A stretch of DNA of 64,000 nt from Deferribacteres bacterium (lineage in GTDB: Bacteria > Zhuqueibacterota > Zhuqueibacteria > Zhuqueibacterales > Geothermadaptataceae). Position numbers and translations under genes: made by a program. This document shows positions 1-8,716 of this stretch, one piece after another (within the stretch, counting starts at the first letter, position 1; each line of letters opens with the position of its first letter). Where the stretch lies: NCBI GenBank assembly GCA_020633675.1, contig JACKDE010000001.1:1178001-1242000 (forward strand), in the 5' to 3' direction. The notes under the pieces were generated by a model. That model made no database searches, was not told the origin of the DNA, and worked only from the letters and a program-made list of their open reading frames with translations.

Positions 1-271
1 TATCTTTGTAGGAGATATTCGGTGCTTGTTTTTGCTGCAAACGTGAGAGCGACTTCAGTTGGCCGGGCTCCAGAAACCAAAGTGTTTCCAGTGAGTCCGC
101 CGGTGCATGATTAATGCGAAAAGGCGATGGGACAAGCGTCCGCAAAACTTCCTGTAACTCAGAAATTTCATCATCTTCAAATGTTTCGAGTATACTTTCG
201 AACGTTTGAGCTGAATTAGCGAATGGTGTCAACAGCAAAGACAGGCAGAAAAAAAGCACATTTTTTTTCAT
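1..271 (-). CDS. Secreted helix-hairpin-helix domain protein (N-terminal part)
   Basis: The gene runs off the left edge, so only the first 90 residues are visible. It starts with a clear signal peptide (MKKNVLFFCLSLLLTPFANS). A region then reads FRINHAPADSLETLWFLEPG, which resembles the N-terminal helix-hairpin-helix segment (the N-x-A-x-x-x-x-L-x-x-L pattern) of exported HHH proteins found in FCB genomes. Its ATG overlaps the stop codon of the upstream barrel gene by 4 bases (ATGA), so the two are probably translationally coupled. The HHH assignment is inferred from a short stretch. The rest of the protein and its function cannot be seen. Confidence 0.7.
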   Translation of the reverse strand, partial: MKKNVLFFCLSLLLTPFANSAQTFESILETFEDDEISELQEVLRTLVPSPFRINHAPADSLETLWFLEPGQLKSLSRLQQKQAPNISYKD

Positions 272-1071
272 TTTTGCCTCGCAATTGCAAGTGAAAAGAT
301 GTGAGTCGCATCGAGCGCTGGGTGGCTTTGCATTGCATAACTTATCTGCAACATTTTCAGCGCGATGCCAAAGCCAGCGGATGCTGCAGCCGGAGTATGC
401 AGGCCTGTGCCCAATCGCACCTCCAGATTTTTCACGGGGTGATATTCAACGCCAAACCGATTTTCAGCGTCAAAATGAGCTACCTGCGCAATTTCAGAAT
501 ACAAAACCAGTGATTGATCCAAGTCGATTCGAACCGCTGCCAGGACTTCTCGGGGCGGAGAAATGCCTGCTATCTTACCAGCGTAGGCATTTTTGATCAA
601 TGCTCCAATGGTGATGTGTTCCGCAACAGGTAAGTGGAAGCCGGCATCGAGCGAAGAAACCTGTGCCTGACCATAGCTGGATATGGCCAGGCGCCGCAAT
701 TGGTATTTGATCCCCAACCTGAACTTTTGAGTAAGGGCAAAAGCTCCCGCCAAACAAAAATTTTGATCACGATAAATTGTATTGCCGAAATCAACAAGGC
801 CTGCACCGAGCGCAATATCCTGCGTACGGTAGTGCAACGCAAGCGCTATCACTGGCAGATCTGCAATCCGATATGGTTTATAGTGGGTAAGCCATATGGA
901 TGCTTGCGGCAGATCGAGCAATTGACTGGGATTCAAAAAGGTTGTTCCGGCTTGCTCGGTGACCAGTACTTGTTGCTGATTGAGCGATATCGAACGCGTG
1001 CCAAGCGGAATAAACTGTGCGATGGCAGATGAATAAAATATGAGGAAGGTCAAAAGAATCGAAGACTTCAT
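268..1071 (-). CDS. Outer-membrane beta-barrel protein, PorV/PorQ-like
   Basis: A 267-residue secreted protein with a signal peptide (MKSSILLTFLIFYSSAIA). It is followed by FIPLGTRSISLNQQQVLVTE and a NPSQL motif, which match the start of the PorV/PorQ/UPF0164 barrel family (aligned 'ALGGA' region, then an 'NPA' motif). The remainder alternates hydrophobic and polar residues with glycine, as in beta-barrels (GALIKNAYAG, RLGTGLHTP). I chose the ATG at 1071 because it follows a GGGGGG run at proper spacing; an ATG at 1083 is also in frame. PorV-type proteins assist type IX secretion in Bacteroidetes. The two NYPNPFNP-tailed enzymes in this window would be suitable cargo, but that link is only an inference. 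Confidence 0.65.
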   Translation of the reverse strand: MKSSILLTFLIFYSSAIAQFIPLGTRSISLNQQQVLVTEQAGTTFLNPSQLLDLPQASIWLTHYKPYRIADLPVIALALHYRTQDIALGAGLVDFGNTIYRDQNFCLAGAFALTQKFRLGIKYQLRRLAISSYGQAQVSSLDAGFHLPVAEHITIGALIKNAYAGKIAGISPPREVLAAVRIDLDQSLVLYSEIAQVAHFDAENRFGVEYHPVKNLEVRLGTGLHTPAAASAGFGIALKMLQISYAMQSHPALDATHIFSLAIARQK

Positions 1072-1161
1072 GGTTCCCCCCATTAAGTTTATCGAACAGA
1101 TCGGGTCAAGGACAGCGGACTGTGACTACGGATTTTGCACTGTATTTTTCGCAGAATTTCG

Positions 1162-1488
1162 CTATTTGGATGCAGTTTGATTGCTATCCGGCACAAATCC
1201 AAAGTTTTTAGGTTTCGTCTCTTGTTGAATTTTAATTTCACCAAATTGCAATTCAAATTTTTCAATATTTTCCTGCAAAGCTTTTGCAAAAGATTTGACA
1301 TGTTGCGGCGTCATCAAAATGCGCGAATAGACTTTGGCGCGCGGCACGCCCGGAACAATTCTTGTGAAGTCGATCACAAATTCTGCGCCGGAATGCGTGA
1401 TGATCGCAAGGTTGGAGTAGATGCCTTCCGCTTCGTGCTCACCGAGTTGAATATTGATCTGTTGCTGTGGATTCTGAATGTGAGACAA
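1162..1488 (-). CDS. DUF3467 family protein
   Basis: A small soluble protein of about 108 residues. The core GIYSNLAIITHSGAEFVIDF followed by RIVPGVPRAKVYSRILMTPQ and a final ALQENIEKFELQFGEI is characteristic of the DUF3467 family, whose biochemical role is not known. The likely start is a TTG at 1488, preceded at 7 bases by an AAAGGGAG ribosome-binding site. A second TTG at 1506 overlaps that site and is less likely. It stands alone between the barrel gene and polA. Confidence 0.8.
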   Translation of the reverse strand: MSHIQNPQQQINIQLGEHEAEGIYSNLAIITHSGAEFVIDFTRIVPGVPRAKVYSRILMTPQHVKSFAKALQENIEKFELQFGEIKIQQETKPKNFGFVPDSNQTASK

Positions 1489-1506
1489 AATTTTGCTCCC
1501 TTTCAA

Positions 1507-1851
1507 TCATGAATAGCATGAAACTGAGTTGCCGTATCAGCAGGCTCAATATGATAGCAATGATTGAAAAATGCAAGCAGAAAGAAACATGATGAACAAA
1601 CCACTCGAAACCGATTGCTGATGATGAAATATCGCCGGTTTGGTGTGCTGCAAATTTGCCAGCATATGTGCTCCCTTCATGCTGCGTCGTGGGTAAACTG
1701 TACTTTATGCGGCGAGAAAACGGCAAAACCAGGTTGATGTGGACTTCGATTCTTATCCGGCATTTATAAAATCTATGTAAATGAAATCTTTAAAATTATG
1801 TAAGATAAAATAAGTTGACATTATTGCAATTTTCTGCTAAATTGCGCGGCA
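1507..1851. other. Intergenic region upstream of polA
   Basis: This 345-base stretch separates the divergent DUF3467 and polA genes. It is AT-rich toward polA. Apart from the polA promoter I see no gene or repeat in it. The open frames that cross it lack a start signal and resemble no family. Confidence 0.6.
1815..1843 (+). promoter_or_regulatory. polA promoter, probably leaderless
   Basis: TTGACA at 1815-1820 is separated by 17 bases from TAAATT at 1838-1843. Transcription would start about 1850, one or two bases before the polA ATG at 1852. No Shine-Dalgarno sequence lies before that ATG, so a leaderless transcript fits what is seen. Confidence 0.65.
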
Positions 1852-4587
1852 ATGGCTGAACGAACCCCCAAAAAATTATACCTCATCGATGGATCGGCCT
1901 TGGCTTACCGATCTCATTTTGCCTTCATTCAGAATCCCTTGATCAATTCTCGTGGCGAAAACACCAGCGCTATTTTTGGATTTGTGCGAGCGATTTTTAA
2001 AATTCAGGATGAAGAAAAGCCCGATTACCTTGGCGTTGTTTTCGACACCAAAGAACCGACTTTCCGACACAAAGCTTATCCTGAATATAAAGCGACACGT
2101 GAGAAAATGCCAGATGACATGCGCGCGCAATTGCCGAAATTGCGTGAAGTCATTGAAGCGCTCGGCTTGCCGATCATAGAGTTGCCAGGCTACGAAGCCG
2201 ATGATGTGCTGGCGACTTTGGCGTGCAAAGCCAGTGTGCAGGATATCGAAGCGTTCTTGGTGACTGCAGATAAAGATTTGATGCAGATTATCACACCGAA
2301 AATTAAAATGTACAGTCTGCGGCGGACTGGCGTGGATGCCGATATTCTCGACCCCGAAGCTGTGAAAGAGAAAATGGGTGTGCCGCCCGGCCAGATTGTC
2401 GATTTTCTGGCATTGGTCGGGGATACATCGGATAATGTGCCTGGCGTGCCTAAAGTCGGTAAAAAAACAGCGCAAGCCCTGCTCGAACAGTTTGCGAGTC
2501 TGGAACAGATGCTGCAAAATGCAGCCGACATCAGCAAGAATGCCGTGCGCGAAAGTCTGATTGAAAATGCCGAGCAAGCGAGGCTGTCGCAGAAGCTGGT
2601 GACGTTGGAGATAAACGCACCTATTGAACTTGATCTCAAACAACTGGAAGATGGCGAAATCGACAGCGAAAGGTTGATTGCGCTTTTTGCAGATCTTGAG
2701 TTCACGTCTCTGCTTGAGCGATTCGATATAAAGCCGGAAAAGGAAGAACCGGTGACTTATCAGACCGTTCGAAATGAAACGCAGCTCAGCGATTTGATTC
2801 AACTTTTGCGTAGCACCGGAAGGTTTACTTTTGATTTGGAAACCACCTCTGCATTTCCGGCACAAGCTGAAATAGTCGGTTTTTCCTTTTCGTGTGAACC
2901 GCGTGTCGCTTACTACATTCCGGTGCGTCCCCCTGCTGAAGGTGTCGTGCCATTCACTGGCCTCGAGCTGGATAGCGATGATGGCAGCACTGTCGATTTG
3001 ATTGCTGCATTGCAGCCAGTGCTGACCGATAGCGCGATTCAAAAGAATGGCCAGAATGCAAAGTACGACATCATTGTGCTCGCGAGCTACGGTGTCGCAG
3101 TGCAAGGCCTGGCGTTCGATACCATGGTGGCGTCTTATCTGCTCAATCCAACCAGCCGTCAACACAATTTGGATGCCCTTGCGCTCGAGCATTTCCAGTT
3201 TACCAAAACTCCCACCAGCGATTTGATTGGAAAAGGTAAAAAGCAGATCACCATGCGTGAAGTGCCGATGGAGAAGGTCGCTCATTATGCCTGTGAAGAT
3301 GCGGATTTCACCGAAAGGTTGCGCGGTATTTTTGAGCCGAGGCTGAGCGCAGCAGAAATGGAAGATCTCTTTCACAAAGTTGAAATTCCGTTAATTCAAG
3401 TGCTAGTCGAGGTTGAACGAGCCGGCGTTAAGCTCGACCTGCCGTTCCTGGCGCAAATGTCGAATGAAATGCAGGAGCGACTCGACACACTGAAAGATGA
3501 AATATATGATGCGGCGGGTGAAGAATTTAACATTAATTCAACCCAGCAGCTTGGCAAAATTTTGTTTGAAAAGTTAAATATGCCGGTGATCAAGAAAACC
3601 AAAACCGGCTATAGCACCGACGCTGCTGTGCTCGAAAAACTGGCGCTGTTTTATGACTACGAGCTTCCCAAAAAGCTGCTGAGTTATCGAGAGTTGACCA
3701 AGCTCAAAAGCACCTATGTCGACGCATTACCGCTGATGATTAACCCGTTCACAGAACGTCTGCACACATCTTACAATCAAACTGTTGCCGCCACAGGCAG
3801 GCTGTCATCAAGCGATCCGAATTTGCAGAACATTCCGATTCGGACTGAGGTCGGCCGGCTGATTCGGCGCGCGTTCGTACCGGAAAAGCCGGGTTGGAAG
3901 TTGATCGACGCTGATTATTCGCAGATCGAATTGCGCATCATGGCGCATCTCTCTAAAGACCAAAATCTGGTCAATGCTTTCCGCGAAAACAGAGATATTC
4001 ACCAAACGACCGCCTCACGGGTATTCGGCGTACCGATGGAGCAAGTTACATCTGACTTGCGGCGCCGCGCAAAGGAAATAAATTTCGGCATTATGTATGG
4101 CATGGGCGTATATGGGCTATCAAGCAGGCTCAATATTTCCCAGGATGAAGCTCAGGCGATTATTTCAGAATATTTCGCCAAATATCCTGGAGTCAACGCT
4201 TACATCATCGGCACGCTTGCCGATGCGCGCCAAAACGGCTATGTCACCACACTGCTCAACCGTCGCAGATACCTACCAGAGATACGCAGTGAGAATCGCA
4301 ACATCCGAGAATTTGCCGAACGCACCGCAATCAATACACCGATACAAGGCACCGCTGCCGATATCATTAAGCTTGCGATGATAGGAATCATGGATCGATT
4401 CGAAAAAGAAAAACTTCAGGCACGAATGATCATGCAAGTCCACGATGAACTCGTATTTGAAGTCCCGCAAGATGAAATCCCCGCTGTTCAAACCATCGTT
4501 AGCCATGAAATGGAAAACGCACTGCAATTAGACGTCCCGGTCCGAGTGGATATGGGTATTGGCGATAACTGGTTAGATGCACACTAA
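1852..4587 (+). CDS. polA: DNA polymerase I
   Basis: A full-length 911-residue polymerase I for repair and Okazaki fragment processing. The N-terminal 5'-3' exonuclease occupies about residues 1-290 (YLIDGSALAYRSHFAF, GYEADDVLATLA, GDTSDNVPGVPKVGKKTA). The 3'-5' proofreading domain (about 305-500) keeps its metal residues: FDLETT, NGQNAKYD and YACEDADF. The polymerase domain has motif A (DADYSQIELRIMAH), motif B (RRRAKEINFGIMYGMGVYG) and motif C (QVHDELVFE). Retained proofreading distinguishes it from Taq-like enzymes. The ATG at 1852 has no Shine-Dalgarno sequence and lies next to the predicted transcription start. The last 11 bases overlap the next gene. Confidence 0.97.
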   Translation: MAERTPKKLYLIDGSALAYRSHFAFIQNPLINSRGENTSAIFGFVRAIFKIQDEEKPDYLGVVFDTKEPTFRHKAYPEYKATREKMPDDMRAQLPKLREVIEALGLPIIELPGYEADDVLATLACKASVQDIEAFLVTADKDLMQIITPKIKMYSLRRTGVDADILDPEAVKEKMGVPPGQIVDFLALVGDTSDNVPGVPKVGKKTAQALLEQFASLEQMLQNAADISKNAVRESLIENAEQARLSQKLVTLEINAPIELDLKQLEDGEIDSERLIALFADLEFTSLLERFDIKPEKEEPVTYQTVRNETQLSDLIQLLRSTGRFTFDLETTSAFPAQAEIVGFSFSCEPRVAYYIPVRPPAEGVVPFTGLELDSDDGSTVDLIAALQPVLTDSAIQKNGQNAKYDIIVLASYGVAVQGLAFDTMVASYLLNPTSRQHNLDALALEHFQFTKTPTSDLIGKGKKQITMREVPMEKVAHYACEDADFTERLRGIFEPRLSAAEMEDLFHKVEIPLIQVLVEVERAGVKLDLPFLAQMSNEMQERLDTLKDEIYDAAGEEFNINSTQQLGKILFEKLNMPVIKKTKTGYSTDAAVLEKLALFYDYELPKKLLSYRELTKLKSTYVDALPLMINPFTERLHTSYNQTVAATGRLSSSDPNLQNIPIRTEVGRLIRRAFVPEKPGWKLIDADYSQIELRIMAHLSKDQNLVNAFRENRDIHQTTASRVFGVPMEQVTSDLRRRAKEINFGIMYGMGVYGLSSRLNISQDEAQAIISEYFAKYPGVNAYIIGTLADARQNGYVTTLLNRRRYLPEIRSENRNIREFAERTAINTPIQGTAADIIKLAMIGIMDRFEKEKLQARMIMQVHDELVFEVPQDEIPAVQTIVSHEMENALQLDVPVRVDMGIGDNWLDAH

Positions 4588-5914
4588 AAACATGCTGGAT
4601 CAGACAAATCTTCCTCCTGTTGCTGACGGCGATGAAGTCTCACAGCTTCGCGCCCGCGTCGATACGCTTTCGAGCCTGATCGAAGTGAGCATTATTGTGA
4701 ACTCAACACTTGATCTCGATGAAGTTATCAATCTGGTGATGGAAAAGGCCCAGTCGGTCATGAAGGCCGAGGCCAGCGCTGTCATGCTACTCAATGAAGA
4801 AACGGGCTATCTCGAATGGCAGGTCGCGCTCGGCGAAGTCGGCCAGCAGGTACAGGAAACCATTCGTTTGAAAATTGGCGAAGGCATTGCCGGGTGGGTG
4901 GCGCAGACCGGCGAGCCCGTCATCGTGCCGGATGCGCAAAAAGATCCACGTTTTGCCAATCGTGTCGATAAACAGACAGGCTTCGTAACAAAATCTATCC
5001 TGGCTGTGCCATTAAAAGTAAAAGAAAAAGTGATCGGTATTGCGGAAGTGATCAACCGTGTCGATGGCAAAGCTTTTAACGACGATGATTTGCACCTGTT
5101 TTCGACCTTTGGCAGGCAGGTGGCGCTGGCGATCGAAAATGCCCGTATGCATAAATTTATGCTCGAACAGCAAAAGTTTGAGCAGCAGCTCGAAGCTGCA
5201 CGCATTATTCAAGAAAGTTTTTTGCCCCAGAAAGCGCCAACCGATAAATTCAGCAGGTTTCGGGTTGCCGGTAAAAGCATTGCGGCCAGTTCTATCGGCG
5301 GTGACTTTTTTGACTACATCGAAATCGATGAAAGCACGGTTGGCCTGGTGACTGGCGATGTGGCGGGCAAAGGTATCCCGGCAGCACTTTTTATGGCGCG
5401 CCTGGTCAGTGACTTTCGTTTCCAAACACAGATCGAGCAGGATCCGGCACAAATTCTCCATACCATCAACAACTTGCTGGTCGATCGTACCCGTCGAGGC
5501 ATGTTCGTGACGCTACAGTACCTGCTATTAGATAGCCTTGCCGGCAAAGTCAAATCCGCCAATGCCGGCCATTTGCCTCTGATCAAGCTGTGCCGAAAAA
5601 GTGGACAAAGTGAGATTCTCGTCAGTGAGAACAGTGCACCACTCGGCATTTTACAAAATATGCAATTTTCCTGTCAAGCCATTCAACTTGAGCCTGGGGA
5701 CATGCTCATTTGTGTGACCGATGGCATTATCGAAGCCAAAAACAAAAGGGGCAAGCTCTTTTCGATGGAAAGGCTGGCGAGCTTGCTCAATCGAAAATGG
5801 GACGGTCCGGATCAGGTTGTCAATGAAGTGATTGCAAATGTGAATGAGTTCGCTCGCGGTGTAGCCCAGCATGATGATCTGACAGTGACAGCTTTGCAAT
5901 GGGTACGCTGCTGA
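4577..5914 (+). CDS. GAF-domain PP2C-type phosphatase (RsbU/SpoIIE family)
   Basis: A 445-residue serine phosphatase of the partner-switching type. After a short helical segment, a GAF sensor domain covers about residues 30-190 (LRARVDTLSSLIEVS, GEGIAGWVAQTGEPVIVPDA). A coiled linker (LEQQKFEQQLEAARIIQESF) leads to the SpoIIE catalytic domain at about 225-445. Metal-binding signatures are GGDFFDYI, TGDVAGKGIPAALFMA, NAGHLPL, TDGIIEAKN and QHDDLTVTAL. RsbU-type enzymes dephosphorylate STAS antagonist proteins, and a candidate STAS substrate lies 0.8 kb downstream. The ATG at 4577 is inside the end of polA; an ATG at 4592 is an alternative. No Shine-Dalgarno sequence is seen for either. Confidence 0.9.
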   Translation: MHTKNMLDQTNLPPVADGDEVSQLRARVDTLSSLIEVSIIVNSTLDLDEVINLVMEKAQSVMKAEASAVMLLNEETGYLEWQVALGEVGQQVQETIRLKIGEGIAGWVAQTGEPVIVPDAQKDPRFANRVDKQTGFVTKSILAVPLKVKEKVIGIAEVINRVDGKAFNDDDLHLFSTFGRQVALAIENARMHKFMLEQQKFEQQLEAARIIQESFLPQKAPTDKFSRFRVAGKSIAASSIGGDFFDYIEIDESTVGLVTGDVAGKGIPAALFMARLVSDFRFQTQIEQDPAQILHTINNLLVDRTRRGMFVTLQYLLLDSLAGKVKSANAGHLPLIKLCRKSGQSEILVSENSAPLGILQNMQFSCQAIQLEPGDMLICVTDGIIEAKNKRGKLFSMERLASLLNRKWDGPDQVVNEVIANVNEFARGVAQHDDLTVTALQWVRC

Positions 5915-5957
5915 CAGGCTTGCAATCCAACTTCGCTTCTCATAGAGCCAAAAAGAA

Positions 5958-5987
5958 TTGACAAAGTGAGCGCAGATTTGATACATT
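5958..5987 (+). promoter_or_regulatory. Candidate promoter for the rsbW-mla operon
   Basis: TTGACA at 5958-5963 is followed after 18 bases by TACATT at 5982-5987, giving a leader of about 210 bases before the RsbW-like gene. The -35 box is perfect and the -10 box is moderate. The 290-base gap around it holds no gene. Confidence 0.45.
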
Positions 5988-6204
5988 GCAGCGCTGCAAA
6001 ATGTGTTGTTGTGCGACAATGCTCTGCAAAATCAAGGCTTCGCTGCTAATAGCTCAAGATAAACTGCGAAGTCAGCTCCATTCATTTTGGGTGGCGCTGA
6101 CCTGGCAGTTCGAAATTGGTTTCCTGCGTATTGCTGCCTGGCCATCATCAAGATTCATTTAGCCATGCAATGATACCTTCATTCGAAAAGTCAGTCGGAT
6201 TCCT

Positions 6205-6696
6205 ATGCCAAAAGTACAAAAAACAGCGGATGTCGTTGAGGCGGCAAGGCCGCTCGAACACGGAACCATTTCCGAAGGGAGTGTGGAATTTCGCGTTCCG
6301 AGCGATCCGAAAATTTTGAAAATTATCCGGGGTGGTATTGCACATTTATGTGAACTGATCGGTTTCAGCGAGCCTGAAAGCAAAAGCATTATGCTGGCTG
6401 TTGACGAAGCATGCAGCAATATTATGAAGCATACCTATGCCGGAGCAGTCAACCGTCCAATCGTCGTATCGTGCAGTATGCTCGGCAATGGAATAAAGGT
6501 CGTGCTGCGAGATGTCGGCAAAAAAGTCAGCAAACACAAAATTAAAGCGCGTGAACTCGACGAGGTGCGTCCCGGAGGACTGGGGGTGCACATCATCCAG
6601 AGTGTGATGGACGAGGTCTTCTATGATGATGCGTGCACACAAGGCAATTGCCTTACGCTCATCAAATATCTGCAGCATAAAAAGGAGGATTTATGA
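6205..6696 (+). CDS. RsbW-like anti-sigma kinase (HATPase_c_2)
   Basis: A 163-residue Bergerat-fold ATPase. The N-box is LAVDEACSNIMKHTY, the G1 region VLRDVGKK and the G2 region RPGGLGVHIIQSVMDEV, all in the order of RsbW/SpoIIAB-like kinases. The first 35 residues are a poorly conserved extension. In the known systems this kinase binds a sigma factor or other target and is released when an unphosphorylated STAS partner captures it. The next gene overlaps it by 4 bases (ATGA) and encodes such a STAS protein. The G1 box reads DVGKK instead of the usual DxGxG, a mild deviation. No sigma factor gene is visible in the window. Confidence 0.88.
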   Translation: MPKVQKTADVVEAARPLEHGTISEGSVEFRVPSDPKILKIIRGGIAHLCELIGFSEPESKSIMLAVDEACSNIMKHTYAGAVNRPIVVSCSMLGNGIKVVLRDVGKKVSKHKIKARELDEVRPGGLGVHIIQSVMDEVFYDDACTQGNCLTLIKYLQHKKEDL

Positions 6697-7031
6697 TAGA
6701 GGTTTCGGTACAAGATGTTGGCAATGCGAAGGTGCTCTCCATCACGGGCGATGTGGATCTCTATTCTTCGCCAGAAGTGCGTAAGGAGCTGATGGCGCTG
6801 ACGGATCAGAAAGTCAAAAATATTCTTGTCGACTTGAATAAAGTTTCGTACATGGACAGTTCCGGCGTCGCAACACTGGTAGAGGGCTTGCAACAAATTG
6901 GCAAATACAAAGGCAAACTGGCGCTGTTTGGTTTACACTCGGTTGTAAAAGAGGTTTTTGAACTCAGCCGTCTCGATAAGGTTTTCGATATTTATCCCGA
7001 TCAGGATTCAGCATTGGAGAAGCTCTCCTGA
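6693..7031 (+). CDS. STAS-domain anti-sigma antagonist (RsbV/MlaB-like)
   Basis: A 112-residue single STAS domain. The phosphorylation-site region reads VSYMDSSGVATLVEGLQQIG, with the serine pair typical of SpoIIAA/RsbV. The gene overlaps the RsbW-like kinase by 4 bases at its start (ribosome-binding site AAAGGAGG) and ends one base before the mlaE ATG. By position it could be an RsbV partner or the equivalent of MlaB, the STAS subunit of the Mla transporter in proteobacteria. The sequence supports RsbV slightly better because the phosphorylatable serine is present. Confidence 0.9.
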   Translation: MIEVSVQDVGNAKVLSITGDVDLYSSPEVRKELMALTDQKVKNILVDLNKVSYMDSSGVATLVEGLQQIGKYKGKLALFGLHSVVKEVFELSRLDKVFDIYPDQDSALEKLS

Positions 7032-7032
7032 C

Positions 7033-7836
7033 ATGGAGTTGATCACGCGATTTTTGGCTGCATTGGGCCGACCGACTCTCGGTTTGTTGGTTCATCTAAG
7101 CCGTATGAGCAAACTCGGCGCAGAAACACTGAAATGGATGTTCGTCCAGCCATTTAAAGGCTATAAATTACGCTTGCGCAGCGCAGTCGATCAGGGCGTG
7201 CGCATCGGCTGGGATTCCATTCCGATCGTCAGTGTCATTGCTTTTTTCGTTGGCCTGATTCTGGCTATGCAGGCTGCCTACCAGCTCAAGCCTTTCGGCG
7301 CAACCATTTACGTGGCCAACCTTGTGGCTGTTGCACAAACCCGCTCGCTCGGGCCAATCATCACGGCAATCGTTATCGCGGGCCGCAGTGGTTCCGCTAT
7401 TGCCGCAGAACTTGGCACGATGAAGGTCGCCGAGGAAATAGATGCATTGCGAACAATGGGATTGAATCCGGTTGGATTCTTGGTGGTTCCCCGTGTGCTG
7501 GCGATGAGTCTGATGTTACCGGCATTGGTGTTGATCGCTGATATCGTTGGCATTTTTGGCGCCTATATTTTTTCAGTCGGCGCACTGGATATCACCAGTG
7601 TGCGCTTTATCAATCAAACCGCCAACGCGTTGGTGATGAAAGATGTGCTGACGGGCCTGGTCAAAACGGTGATCTTTGGTATTATCATCGTAGGTGTGGG
7701 GTGCTACCAGGGATTTATTGTCGATGGTGGAGCTGAAGGCGTCGGGCGTTCGACAACCAACTCTGTGGTGATCTCCATTTTTATGATCATTTTTGCCGAT
7801 GTGATTTTTACGGCGATTTTCCTATTCGCCTTTTAA
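7033..7836 (+). CDS. mlaE: MlaE-type phospholipid ABC transporter permease
   Basis: A 267-residue inner-membrane permease. It has the family's signature stretch AQTRSLGPIITAIVIAGRSG with AAELGTMKVAEEIDALRTMG, followed by LVVPRVLAMSLMLPAL and several hydrophobic helices. The Mla system moves phospholipid between inner and outer membranes and so maintains outer-membrane asymmetry. The ATG at 7033 is one base after the STAS stop codon, so translation is probably coupled. A longer open frame from 6958 exists but would overlap the STAS gene deeply and adds no family-like sequence. Confidence 0.93.
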   Translation: MELITRFLAALGRPTLGLLVHLSRMSKLGAETLKWMFVQPFKGYKLRLRSAVDQGVRIGWDSIPIVSVIAFFVGLILAMQAAYQLKPFGATIYVANLVAVAQTRSLGPIITAIVIAGRSGSAIAAELGTMKVAEEIDALRTMGLNPVGFLVVPRVLAMSLMLPALVLIADIVGIFGAYIFSVGALDITSVRFINQTANALVMKDVLTGLVKTVIFGIIIVGVGCYQGFIVDGGAEGVGRSTTNSVVISIFMIIFADVIFTAIFLFAF

Positions 7837-7908
7837 GTACTCGCTGCGACTGCTATTTTTTGCCGAAAATTTCAAATTCGAACATGTTAGCCTCGTTGAA
7901 AGACGATT

Positions 7909-8703
7909 ATGTCCCAACAACCGATTATAGAAATCGAAAATCTCGAAACCCACTATGGCACCCGGCAAATTCTCAAGGGGGTCAATCTCAAAATTAATCC
8001 CGGCGAAACGCTGGTGATTTTAGGCCGATCCGGTTGCGGAAAAAGTACCCTGCTGCGGCATATGGTCGGTTTGGCAAAACCGACTTCCGGTACAATAAAA
8101 ATTAAAAATCGCGACATCACCAAGTTCAGCGAAGATGAATCAATCGAGATTTTAAAAAAGCTCGGCATCCTGTTTCAAGGCGCAGCATTGTTCAACTCGA
8201 TGACGGTAGCGGAAAATGTGGCGTTGCCATTGCGGGAGCATACCGAGCTTGAAGAATCTACAATAAAAATCATGACGCGCATCAAGCTGGAATTGGTAGG
8301 CTTGTCCGGATTCGAAGACTTTAAGCCTGCACAGCTGTCGGGCGGCATGAAAAAACGAGCCGGCCTCGCGCGCGCCATCGCCATGGACCCGGAGATTTTA
8401 TTCTGCGATGAGCCTTCGGCAGGTCTTGATCCGATTGTGGCACGCGGCATTGACGATTTGATTCTAAAACTCAAGCGCGCGTTTCGCATGACCATAGTCG
8501 TGGTCACGCACGAGCTTCCTTCTGTGTTCCTGATTGCCGACCGCATCGCCTTGCTGCACGAGGGCCAGGTCATCGCGTACGGCACACCCCAGGAATTGAA
8601 AAGTAACGAGAATCCGATTGTTCAGCAGTTTTTGAATCGAGAGGCAGACGACGAGGAGCTCGATCGCGAAAGATATCTCAGTTCATTGGTCAGCGTAGGA
8701 TAG
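7909..8703 (+). CDS. mlaF: MlaF-type ABC transporter ATP-binding protein
   Basis: A 264-residue ATPase subunit. Walker A is GRSGCGKSTLL, the Q-loop LFQGAALFNSMTV, the signature LSGGMKKRAGLARA, Walker B EILFCDEPSAGLDP and the switch histidine VVVTHE. The LSGGMKKR form of the signature is typical of MlaF. The 72-base gap after mlaE holds no obvious promoter, and the same transcript probably continues. Confidence 0.94.
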   Translation: MSQQPIIEIENLETHYGTRQILKGVNLKINPGETLVILGRSGCGKSTLLRHMVGLAKPTSGTIKIKNRDITKFSEDESIEILKKLGILFQGAALFNSMTVAENVALPLREHTELEESTIKIMTRIKLELVGLSGFEDFKPAQLSGGMKKRAGLARAIAMDPEILFCDEPSAGLDPIVARGIDDLILKLKRAFRMTIVVVTHELPSVFLIADRIALLHEGQVIAYGTPQELKSNENPIVQQFLNREADDEELDRERYLSSLVSVG

Positions 8704-8716
8704 GGAAACAGCAAAC

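Noticed and set aside
1876..3375. Long open frame antisense to polA (499 codons)
   Set aside because: It lies entirely opposite a well-conserved gene, has no start signal and resembles no protein family. Codon bias of polA explains it.
6958..7032. Upstream extension of mlaE by 25 codons
   Set aside because: It would overlap the STAS gene in another frame, and the extra residues are unlike any MlaE N-terminus. The ATG at 7033 is next to the STAS stop and fits coupling.
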